This document shows positions 30,401 to 33,827 of a stretch of DNA of 64,000 bases, one piece after another; the stretch's first letter is position 1; each line of letters starts with the position of its first letter. A program made the translations under genes and the position numbers. This DNA is from a virus, in IMG/VR virus record IMGVR_UViG_3300020433_000003, positions 1-64,000 of that record; one strand, given 5' to 3'. The notes beneath the pieces were generated by a model that was given only the letters and a program-made list of their open reading frames with translations, had not been told where the DNA came from and made no database searches.

Positions 30401-30705
30401 AGACTGCATCATTCACAGTAGACGCATCATTCAGATTACAATCTGATAACAGTGTAGGAACTACACCTCTCAACTATCAGTGGCAGCGTAAGCAATACGG
30501 TGAAACTTCATGGGCAAACATCACTGGTTCTACACAAGCAGTTTACACATCTAACGCTGCTGAACAGGCAGATGATGGTGATGAGTTCAGAGTTGCTATC
30601 ACCGCTGCTGGTGCACAACCTGTTTACTCCAACTCTGTAATCCTAACAGTACAGACTGGTGCTACTGTAATTTCTAACTTCACACCTAATCAACTCTTCC
30701 AATAA
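9472..30705 (+). CDS. Giant gp7-like baseplate wedge protein, 7077 aa, multidomain
   Basis: One uninterrupted 21.2-kb frame. The N-terminus and a conserved block around residues 640-775 (FDKFRRQYMP, IKTIKDFYISKGTK, AQYLFKILFG, VYYPREEL) look like wedge proteins of cyanophages, and the slot between gp6 and gp8 is that of gp7 (T4 gp7, 1032 aa). The rest is an array of modules: GxGY repeats (about 287-624, 1137-1364, 3120-3337), a YHYH-like domain (1377-1565), a beta-propeller-like part (1847-2223), LamG-like domains (2280-2467, 4853-5023), two W...PTH...W modules (2677-2804), TSGAT-type repeats (3747-4010, 6263-6510), alpha-helical repeats (4187-6077) with inserted beta modules, and a C-terminal Ig-like domain (6960-7063). 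The domains suggest many surface-binding elements hung on the wedge. No internal stop or frameshift is seen. The gp7 identity rests on position and the N-terminal blocks. Confidence 0.85.
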   Translation: MFADKINISDRVSNQLPEFIRDEDQQLVNFLFEYYKSQEKTGRAYNVLNNLLEYLDIDAYDPKILTSNTILIKDVDTSVEKIEVEQIDGFLPKDGSVMIDNEVIYYQETVRGPDAILTPGISLEEFNKKRQNLESPITLFDGVKTTFDLKFLGTPVSPVSADHLVVTVYGTMMQPTVDYTISGSQIVFTTPPRAKTGTDQTEFTQILYYIGFADSVIKKLEYPDVATLAGDESMPISYNSQPYSPISEIGLIINRNGTLQRPYIDYVLTDNNTRIKFFVNITSQDVYHIRSIEYVSPSVGSGAEAVTRIGVNGEIEAIIIKNGGSGYELNFAPKVSIYSSTGVGGNSAARSLVSGIKNIQLISGGQGYTSYNPPLINITPPSDLVNGSRATAAITVDDTTGQVDSVTITDSGSGYDFIPAITFQNPGGASISDPTIDGEGRLNVDSITVTSTGIGYSNPPTIYIDPAPVDGIDAEASCTVSPDGQVVQVTINNRGRGYLTPPRARIIQPVGAQVLDVTVANGSVTNINLLTGGAGYTDAPSVYIVDDRKGPLGEAIGGTGALAAATIFNGEITDINIISFGTGYSESSPPKVYIAEPLSAASSCDVGFGEITGCKILSAGSYYEPSAFLNCARGVSDVVQFDNYGNQIYAKEAQLAQSNHTSGAVVHNLDSQIIRQVFDKFRRQYMPTINIDYSQVNPIQVIKTIKDFYISKGTKTAAQYLFKILFGEQVDVYYPREELVTPSAASWIVDTILRAELISGDPADLPNSQLNQFADDVDPNIGDANVLIENVISIIEGTDTIYELAISEETLSGVFKIPYKTVLAEPLTTTENIITVDSTIGWPEKNGTIIIGDSEVVQYKEKSLNQFIECTRSKNGVVEDWDPGTTIFSDIFVYVNRDTPTEVKLRVLGIAEAGTTVLEDSGSYYLPGDKLNVAALGSTANDKRLNSWLYNVKKLISVTQITPTQNNNSVSQIANVVCANPHGLLVEDKVTIYGANPAVYNGTFEVTSRLDEFTFTYNLPVPTDIIPQGNILLSVDLNRGKSTVNSINEVISLFTSNIQNSFFNSAYVYIAASGLPNYKVGPFTGSALIPGNQRKLLRFPRTVETVSTRTVVAPNTPIGSWVNGVAAWSYKSAEVVTFGPLTSINILTNGQDYDAGSKPALEISGGGGTGAAATVTVNGSLFSIAVTNEGSGYTEQPLISIVGGGGFGATAQAVVTNGRVTRILVENAGTGYTSQPTISITGGGGTGALASAQVRGPISGVTLTSPGAGYTSTPTIRLNSGEGALAQPIVINGRIVSIAIINSGSGYTTAPTIFINGDGFGAQAVAVIGTLGEDKGKVISVTITNRGVGYTQGMTTVRLEAVGQLATFQANVFQWNKNLEYELDTKYDVARGYVFTGFNNQYGGEYAHISDPKELRYVVGDNVVLDPVTQSFREIGVNEAHSPIIGWAFDGNPIYGPYGYIDPTDQNSGLRRMRSSYKLKDEVVYDVDTNPTPSRTDGPALSEYPAGIFVNDYEYTFQRGDLDPYNGRFCKTPDFPAGTYAYFITIDESDEGLPVFPYIIGPQFNSVVDTWNLSLNAVQENIPLDVSRFRDPYANVDIDIERQPNQESDQFVTEKEGDVLIFEIEDIDGDGIITPVEIANQQAITEEAALQIYDYFPLVSAESRVDIEVETTTKFESAQIDGFVIENPGVSYQVNDTLFFDNTGTGGFGASAQIESVVGQGIASYQKEIINDIPYGKIVTSANHELIAQDEIIVSSRVITENTNKRFYMSVVTGIETISVDQIGVGYNEQIPATYEIIASQGQDVELDVVLDTTTGKIDTVNIINSGYGYSVDAIPQIRVSHPQQYKKTYYWVNQYAESSASFEIFDIQPADDRTWYVCGELTETNGNSSAFLAKFSDLGGVIWDRTLLPSASIKKARFKRIYLDQTTADDHIIYVLGETESQSTAAYNPDILVVKYQSGLDNANNPEGIVEWQKEIAGVSGSTRSDYAGDLYMDDEQRLYICGWTDTNSVDPDDIWIMQLNSLGDVIEKRKFASPNQGEQLHQIHYIGDDKIIFTGIDLDNNDLMFGEMIYDGSNIEMRYVKKLAVSGGQVRRPQFVIDSYNDLFFTCDMWNGTKHYGVALFKIAMSQVETTAANPTWIFSKIIAPSIAFESITHAGISLDEFGNINLVTHVLYEDNNQQAVINYIKYDGTTLKKSNVISGAWNSGTSSTDYGLGFTAHNHTVDNSGDVIIPANIQKSVQSAVYRFNDTNDLYFDSTKQKKAIPTIVNSAQLVYDSTVQKFGTGSLKFQQYGSLSWADLDNNDDWTVAMWVKMDTSHDSNNPIMEMVTVIDDAGSTVKLNIIGAASDANFGKIRMVIAPQGASAVTVDSVGSTYFNTMDAGNWHHIAFVKEEPSLGSYDYSVYFDGVRTNTATSTADIAMDDLTIGCATSGQAITNSFLGNIDDIAIEPRAVYTGSSLQVPTERYRITTVNSNTDYIKFDREHSKRADYQTSTDGIVFTENTNLNINNLNNPVITVWNEGASGLQILDYSDVTSQLSPGTYTFSETITTFASKTSTIPTPLGKRLLITPNVVAKYYIRDAGYSKIDNVLEFTFNQDIKYSKGSIIQQFNSQGVTQAFGTIVEVPTGTLNNPGLGNKYKIGKIYGNFNDSDRFRNDTGEENTIDNVEFNVKRPQEQWVTGKAYVVGDQVYSAGKIYAATNSATSGVTAPTHSIGIVTDGAVTWNFISVSGTLQVNLADYAWPRPSEPEWEENRSYSANDFVYYGRYKYQAQADGIAGPTAPVHTTGTVSDGNVDWAYVSTYTGLDSFARFRPYAENDYRVQIMGIYTDSDFIVGDVISLGNSITAIPNADNPKIADIDGIGSVSKIRFTVNLDKDIIRTANARTDLIYATATTAHNLNANDILYVEGFTTAEFNGSFFVQELFSSRDYTYRLRSTASADPAFVNNGIANVKISSKHPTLLLVRNHSYIFDMSDASNFGYFLSFSQDNQFKLEYSFNVIEREGTPGVASATETPTVQFTIGGEVTNITYYFDPSRLGSNSPVGANSFIDVIKTPFDGTFRISEVLSDTEFRFPLLYEPEFTNANIGLDDQDQPNSKYSTTSVKAIGPINNIKLISPGGFYQRLPVVSDIASDRKIEKVRIGNGGTEYAVGVYTQVPILGDGEGGLVQITVEVDEEIGSGTITDVALTDPGKGYTEASIDVDGIEGILGPTLSGSGAELNVIIPAEGSGAAVFLTGRQIGKIKTLKNNEFGYGYSHDYTLRPEIAFPVNLQLFNTSILSQITITNPGAGYTSPPSVIIEGGGGSGAEAEAIVKNNRLSEILIKNPGAGYSSQPTVTLKSEFTYVVNLDLNYLQFNFPHGITTGAAVQFRAEDIGSTVGVLPKPSSVGLTSLSSTQTYYAITGDANSLESDQLRFALTPVDAQSGNFITFLTQGDGRQVLLTEVFGGQADAIVETSRFLEGEEVFQGETYELASAFGFVSENEGWQIQPKILKITNPRGDFVVGGKVQGVISRASGIIDNLNIAKGVLNIDALTKTPGRFIDDVGKPSEIVQKIQDSYFYQNFSYVIKSKIPINRWKEQILENNHPVGFNMFGQLELTGGKDVSGRKVIAGFTKQVNINEYTNVNQITSFGAAQPIYSTFNNSEVLFRKKRLTNSEEILTSIVKKIDNIASQFDGSRKSFPIAVEGENLVVNENQLLITLNGIIQAPGTSYSVVGNNIVFAEPPKPDSKVVYRNVEVDLYPITRFNLNTIGGIFPSIGDTVFGFVSNATARVVATGATSIDVVDIQNGPFVLNERIDVSRTGFSALIGSIDDSITKIFLQNIGGEFTQSALAGDKVTGATTGATATIQTVDAVNQTIDVVDMANGYFDRGEDVSFFTAGYGANVLNVDSVNYKTIFEFGETVTSLDGNTAVIEENNLDLDGVIDDKLVLSKTSGTSEYETGTYSIFLNDIIYSASSNIAAKITSISPYRDPIVSINLVRPVGSTSGSWSTFEEGDKFQGPGGTATGEIVRIDFEANPVRLYYLKSSEAEIQDGETIQRYFPDAQGNRLLDSLTEVVSGDNVLGDIVDTLIINKGSTFNGIIFERLISLTNQNVILDNIAETTITPTTLDDPDNRINADFLDFEEVRSTEIEYENLTGGTIAANDLLRSITFEYGNQVTNAKNRWQDGGRMIALNKDEIVDFANAQIAVEHPGFYYPGDNMTDAWSRYADAYRLIIRNIDYIANKAYALMVAQYPSLTIPSGPKCIRDTKYMIEALAFDVYSGGTKYTRKLLQKYFSTDGTTFLYVNNEAEATNYAFGQAVSLMKQALSNMLTGSETVDGVTYVKYNERTAGGSSGTGITADPSPGNPYGTAGTNTVNYGATNCSDVQSALQTLYDNVSVVLTSGSLADLLDEVTITQYTAHEIKCRRDIGYLVDALSADITSDGNFQTVKFIKTYFDNLGVPITNGFVGEVKEYLSAFKHVAELCKKAINNLLYVQVNTRTPETGYMLKDPTTYQGPYLGAAGTTLTQFTPTAVTYTPANGQLVMTIGSHSLTTSDTVKIRPYSLNFTCTMDGGATFHPYPRTGDPAFNADLNISATTPTSITVDVGASPLVQYTPTGATYDPATGVMVLTIGSHSLDIGDPVTIANNSITFTCTQDDNATNHTYPRTTDPASGASLPVVAKDTNTISVNVGASAQTDQYAHTFVSASSNAVSSGGGFTHTFISAEPNAVYNGGGTEAAYYDPNYYSGVNEGLGNCADVQAGIHTLITHVTTAIGAGSLSAVPTGAALNDGGYVENENLRVFKIAYKDLEGNGFFLPGETIRGATSNANFVCKGTNAGLKWLFTNAVTGTFQDREYVSNSKLTVNGSAVLTKLQKKAGTQSIRFDAGSYLAHTLSDRQKFGTNDFTIEMWIRPNAVTGTQFLYDTRTTSATLVGSPVLYLDGTQIKYWYNSTDQIAGAHNLTANVWSHIALTRTTGITKLFVNGTQVGGDYNDTNDYLERPFTIAADWQGANGFVGHMDNFLLHTESKYSNTFTPGFTYPTDTSKVTFGLDCESPIIISTEDCFGIYTGQTNSTATSKKVNYDTKEVIIEDIDLGRDAYREAADILELNLDWMAETAVGLMAAKYPDFIIPGDSSTSTTGTAKCIRDTKEYIAKAIIADLRYGGNYNSTISGRGYLTKAGGLDYVGNELLQSVYAWNELANVMNYIITTTSSDLVNYPAAGTKYTEVLRVPNNFSSPASQAIQDEITSLADQIINILAPTGDRFRDAGDALWKNRDYIAEEVALKIQDDYKANINGTDYDFLVMPGYGQPYCERDIKVYILPAVVTDLLTGGNSATQYAIDQYINPSSQIIHVEDQLSAMLDAFEHTKKLAHHAINQTLLTFGTTASSLGISAEYVDDYYVAQYTQIEAYRDTTVTIDTQAPDQSRTSPSHNIWMDTADLLEANKHVIAWEAVHTMNDMSYFLDFKVPGGRMNCADDLVDVIEAMVHDIRLGGNSKTWDAAALYLDPEDSSLIHVEGEDKASKWAMTWAMEMAILTMRNGFGRENLYIYDPEDNSGATEGGEATGGGGASESFNEVETSTYEQNAVIDRFIDAANIIERNIRFIAEQAVHEMLVQYPTLHNTDWVSGVGPFTPAAGSMTYDAATGVITYDHGSAHGLTTGRKIYVRQESLVFTCTKDNNNSEHAYPRTTDPWYNKGIAITSTGTNTFTFNVGAAGANDQYAHTFVRAEHEAITVAGKHDCVQDVTDVLDAMQWNLRHGGNNKVFHAAEMYTDGTALAHVSGYVTEVTWVMNKARDLAIQVMRQETVNTTGSTHGFSQKLFTDLDFFPYNQSNYTITADGSSPLCADVASALTTFTSIVTDTLANPVQITDGTIQKSLPNIWPIKYANDMANRDTTITFDENGGTSGWNNTCAQAASGIETLFNLVMDTIEKAASSSPAPSHLTTVTRTTPYNSNTNYQLYTCYNVVSASDTLFDLMIDTLGGGNSPHTGGNYSERFIARYLTFNKGAISRKAFAETQSQYPTTNAEIGFAETIMDAIIYDLNTRGNAGMMKYVNTWFDGEGNFIAFPTVVRQHLVFYLLRIAEAAKRISYDQNNTAEWGAQNTYDAYFDTTLSAAILNRIEYQKESTEFFMDASINVAEFALTRGTPPTNNTITWINNTHATNDRNLYDEGNDWNTDPDLVLNTPTVEVGFERREHRVKITRPNFYSRGDVLTYVPASADIEQGLQGQNWFYVLNATPTYFEIAREIRHDARYSRFRVDTLTTGQQQFAVDVRSGIERATTTFGVRDIDTPISGGFNIADVVTGITSDSRADVIRTRNNEAKVIKLYSKFFIDAASGRFTNGETIQVQGSASNNGQIVQTSVLTGDNSNEGYIYVENITGAFSNDDVLEGVDSGVTASVNGTGKTRMLVNLDRGAFAVNEMIFNKANSAEADIVLYENSAGALTSNTGGRISIDIESLDQDFVDGDIIYGSVTDRILDIADIRVSGLDQIELNQFVHGTKTVQYQVASVTRDQGFTGDFAPGDLVYLLQGTIPKEPGWTAVVTEYNYDPDNSIHNIYLANFTPYGQAPDGSTVDDPNLAVNGAIGKFENLNNFPIIFANLSSNTITNYTSYGRVAGKAISGTTGRLWLEDVSGDFPSNLSIISDYGWTAGVTQSKGLLGRCDRYFRGFDGVATTFKLTVNNGERYFPDPAGHILTFINGVLQPPGANFAYTAFSDQIQFTEPPTIGSEFIGYYVGKLRQLDDISFEFDSLRSSFNLKYLGGFYSLTLTEGVSSNTILPENNIICSLNGVIQEPGIGYELVGSRIIFAETPRAGSTFVAFSYIGSDADVIAATVVPPIEAGDVLEIDGEGSPREVALIESSNSLITFEYTGTVKGRDAAALSTIKSGEITKAIITTPGDGYSSRPQVDVISSTGFDGRVRALMGISSIVVKNAGIGYALPDVVVETTVEDDFVAPTGGGVNGGFDTYLGQGTDADGNPIVIVAGYIVINAQPTNVTVNQGQTASFTVDASFRLQSDNSVGTTPLNYQWQRKQYGETSWANITGSTQAVYTSNAAEQADDGDEFRVAITAAGAQPVYSNSVILTVQTGATVISNFTPNQLFQ

Positions 30706-30712
30706 ATAAATC

Positions 30713-32314
30713 ATGGCAGGGACCGCAACCTACAATCCAGCAACACGAATCATAGATGTATCAGCAGATGGTTTACCAAACCCTGTACTCTATGGTACGT
30801 TTCCTAATGCGAATAATCCTAGTTCTGTAACTGAGCAAGACTTTGACCATGACTTTTATTTTAGAGGTGGTACATTTGGTGTTACAAGAACGTTTGATAC
30901 TGCAACATACACACAGAATGGATACCTAGTATCATTACCACTCTCAGCTAACGACAATACGCTGCTCGGAACAGAATCTAGTGGACAGATTAGAGTTGGT
31001 GATAGGATTCTATTTGTATTCGATAAGGACACTGCTAACGAACGTAAACAAGTATTCATATACAGAGGGACAACTCAGACTGCTATTGCTGGGGAGTTTT
31101 GGAGAGAGACAAGTAATAATTTACAACTTATTGTAGACTTTGCTTCTGATCAAAATGGTACAGTAGAGTATTATGATCAAAGAAATGCTCGTGTTGCAAC
31201 ACCTCTTGGTGCTATTGGTATAGCATCTAATGGTGTAGTATTCTTTAATCCTAGTGCTGGTGATGGAGGTAATCCCCCAGCAGGATTTAATTGGAATGCA
31301 CACTTTGAAGATGCTGTGGTAAGTTTTGGAGATGATAATTGTGGTGGACACCCAGAACAGACAGGACAATATCATTACCATGACACTGACTTTTTGGCAT
31401 GCTGGAAATCAAATGCTGTCATGTCAACATACAATGATTACTATGGTTCATCACAGTATAATGGTGACAATCTAAGGCACCCAGATGGGCACTCAAAGAT
31501 GGTTGGAATAGCATTTGATGGATTCCCTATCTATGGACCTTATTTCTACACAAGTCCTTGGAACAATGGATCTGGTATATCATTAGCAACAAGTTCTTAT
31601 AGAGTAAAAGCAGAAGAGGTTGCAGGCAGACCTACCTATGGCACTACTCAACTTAATCCTCCTGCTGGTGCTCTAATGCAAGACTGGGAGTATGCAGAGG
31701 GTCTTGGTGTATTAGATTATCACAATGGTAGATTCTGTGTAACACCAGAATATCCAAATGGAACATATGCATATTTCTTATCTACTGAGTTAGATAGTGA
31801 GTCAAATTTGAAAGCAATATTCCCATACTTGATGGGTTTCACATGTAGGGAATCAATAGATCAACCACCTAACAACGGAGCACAGGCACCCCCACCACCT
31901 CCATCAGGAGGAGGAGAAGCACCTCCTGCTACTATTCAGATTGGTGCACAACCAGCAAACGCAACTGCTGCTGCTGGAAACACAGTCACATTCGTTGTTA
32001 CTGCTGCTATATCACCCGAAGATGGTCCCAAGTCTTATCAGTGGTTTAGATCAACAGACGGTGGATTCTCTTTTGCTGTTGTTACTGGTGCAACAAGCAA
32101 TTCATATTCATTCACTGCATTATCATACATGACAGGATACAAATTCCGTTGTGTAATTGCAGGACCTATTGGACAAACACCAGCAACAAACTCACCATTA
32201 ACAACTGAAATCGCTACATTAACTGTTACTGGTGTTGGCGGTGGAACTGCTGAGGACTTCTCATCAACTAACGTGAAGTTGGATAGCACACAAGTTTCCT
32301 TCGACGCCACATAA
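30713..32314 (+). CDS. YHYH-domain plus Ig-like virion protein
   Basis: Protein of 533 residues. The central part is a YHYH domain: the literal YHYH is at residues 220-223 (GQYHYHDTDF), followed by GIAFDGFPIYGPYFY, the DYHNGRFCVTPEYPNGTYAYF block and IFPYLMGF. A Pro/Gly linker (PPPPPSGGGEAPP) leads to an Ig-like domain (about residues 405-510: AQPANATAAAGNTVTF, then YQWFRS, then YKFRCVI). The YHYH domain occurs in many marine phage and bacterial surface proteins with no settled function; Ig-like domains on phage virions are thought to bind surfaces weakly. The same two domain types occur in the preceding giant protein. It starts seven bases after that gene. Confidence 0.75.
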   Translation: MAGTATYNPATRIIDVSADGLPNPVLYGTFPNANNPSSVTEQDFDHDFYFRGGTFGVTRTFDTATYTQNGYLVSLPLSANDNTLLGTESSGQIRVGDRILFVFDKDTANERKQVFIYRGTTQTAIAGEFWRETSNNLQLIVDFASDQNGTVEYYDQRNARVATPLGAIGIASNGVVFFNPSAGDGGNPPAGFNWNAHFEDAVVSFGDDNCGGHPEQTGQYHYHDTDFLACWKSNAVMSTYNDYYGSSQYNGDNLRHPDGHSKMVGIAFDGFPIYGPYFYTSPWNNGSGISLATSSYRVKAEEVAGRPTYGTTQLNPPAGALMQDWEYAEGLGVLDYHNGRFCVTPEYPNGTYAYFLSTELDSESNLKAIFPYLMGFTCRESIDQPPNNGAQAPPPPPSGGGEAPPATIQIGAQPANATAAAGNTVTFVVTAAISPEDGPKSYQWFRSTDGGFSFAVVTGATSNSYSFTALSYMTGYKFRCVIAGPIGQTPATNSPLTTEIATLTVTGVGGGTAEDFSSTNVKLDSTQVSFDAT

Positions 32315-32317
32315 ATA
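32310..32317 (+). promoter_or_regulatory. T4-like late promoter-like element
   Basis: CATAAATA overlapping the stop codon of the YHYH gene, ending 22 bases before ATG 32340. One mismatch to TATAAATA. Confidence 0.6.
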
Positions 32318-32339
32318 AAACTGTACAAACTGTAAAAAG

Positions 32340-33827
32340 ATGGCAAAACAAACGATTGGGATTGGATCTTCTGCAAATGATGGCACAGGTGACACCCTGC
32401 GTGATGGTGCTATCAAGGCAAATGCTAATTTCACAGAAATTTACGATAAACTAGGGGATAGTACAAATGTTCTCATAGACATCGCTGGGGGAATAACTGA
32501 GGGACAAGTTCTTAAATGGACTTCATCTCCGACTCCTGCTTTCCGTGGTTCAGATTATAATTTACTAAGCAGTAATTTAGACACTAATGGTAATGATATT
32601 GTTTCTGACGGAACTGATGATATTACAATACATCAAACAGGAACTGGGAATATTAATTTTAGAGGTGGCGGTTCTGGATCAGCGTATACAAGAATAGATG
32701 GCACAACAGGTTATCTAACTTGGTATGCACCATATGCAACCGAAGGAGACCTTCCTAGTGCAACAGACCAGCATGGTATGTTTGCACATGTACATGGCAC
32801 AGGTAAAGGTTACTTCGCTCATGCTGCTGCATGGGTTAAGTTGGTGGACTATAACGATGGTATATCTGCACTTACTGATGTAGATACAACTGTCAACGGT
32901 GGTCCTTCTGATGGACAAGTTCTAAAATGGAACGACTCTAATAGTAAGTGGGAACCAGCAAACGACCAGCAATCTGGTGGTGGAGGTGGTGGAACCACAC
33001 AAAACTTATTTGAAACTGTTAACGCAGACACAGGAACAACAACTGCATCTGCTGCAAACGACACTTTAATTATTGCTGGTGGTACAAATATTGAAACTTC
33101 ACTTACAGGAGACACATTAACCATCAACATGACAGGTTCACTAGGTGCACCTGATCAAAACATATTTGCAACGCTAGGTGCTGACAACGCAACTATCACA
33201 GCAAACACTACAACTGATACATTAACATTTACTGGTGGAACAGGAATTACCACAAATGCAAATGCTGGTGCTATCACCATAACAAATGATTCACCTAACG
33301 TAGTACAGAATGTATTGCAAGCAATATCAGGTGATAGTGGTAGTTATACTGCTGCTGCTTCTGATTCTTCTGTAACTATTGCTGGTGGTACTGGTGTTTC
33401 AACTGCTGTGTCAGGTAATACTCTTACAATCACAAATACAGTTGCTCTTCCCAGTGCAAGTGAAGGACAGTCACTTCTATATGGTACAAGTTCATATGAG
33501 GCAGTTGCATCACCAACAGTGTCATATGCATTCACATCAGATGGTAACTCAAACTATTATATCGTTAATGGTCCTGGAATATCTAATGGTCAAGATACTA
33601 CAATCTATGTGTACAGAGGATTTACATACAGATTTGATAATGTAACTGGAAGTGGACACCCACTAGCAATCAGGGTATCTGATGGTGGTTCATCTGTTTC
33701 TAATGTTAGTGGTTCAGTGAATGGTGTTCAGTTCTGGACAGTCCCACAAACACTTGCTGCTGGTACAACGTATGTTTATCAGTGCACTATACACGGTAAT
33801 ATGAAAGGAGACATAGTAGTAGTATAA
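32340..33827 (+). CDS. Virion protein with C-terminal cupredoxin-like domain
   Basis: Protein of 495 residues. The N-terminus (IGSSANDGTGDTLRDGAIKANANFTEIY) is common at the start of marine phage tail-fibre-like proteins and may be the attachment part. The middle has repeats of the ADNATITANTTTDTLTFTGGTGI type (about residues 220-370), which probably form trimeric beta structure. The last ~110 residues resemble a cupredoxin: a strand with GHP (His440), then YQCTIHGNM with Cys482, His485 and Met488. That spacing, C-x2-H-x2-M, is the type 1 copper loop of amicyanin. Copper binding is not proven. The stop overlaps the next ATG (TAATG). Confidence 0.7.
   Translation: MAKQTIGIGSSANDGTGDTLRDGAIKANANFTEIYDKLGDSTNVLIDIAGGITEGQVLKWTSSPTPAFRGSDYNLLSSNLDTNGNDIVSDGTDDITIHQTGTGNINFRGGGSGSAYTRIDGTTGYLTWYAPYATEGDLPSATDQHGMFAHVHGTGKGYFAHAAAWVKLVDYNDGISALTDVDTTVNGGPSDGQVLKWNDSNSKWEPANDQQSGGGGGGTTQNLFETVNADTGTTTASAANDTLIIAGGTNIETSLTGDTLTINMTGSLGAPDQNIFATLGADNATITANTTTDTLTFTGGTGITTNANAGAITITNDSPNVVQNVLQAISGDSGSYTAAASDSSVTIAGGTGVSTAVSGNTLTITNTVALPSASEGQSLLYGTSSYEAVASPTVSYAFTSDGNSNYYIVNGPGISNGQDTTIYVYRGFTYRFDNVTGSGHPLAIRVSDGGSSVSNVSGSVNGVQFWTVPQTLAAGTTYVYQCTIHGNMKGDIVVV

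Noticed and set aside
9472-30705. Splitting of the giant frame into several genes
   Set aside because: I saw no internal stop, and no internal late promoter or clear ribosome site with a start was noticed; the repeat families continue across the whole length.
30701-30710. AATAAATAAA as another late promoter before the YHYH gene
   Set aside because: It ends only two to five bases before the ATG, leaving no room for a transcription start and ribosome site; it probably reflects the stop codon context.
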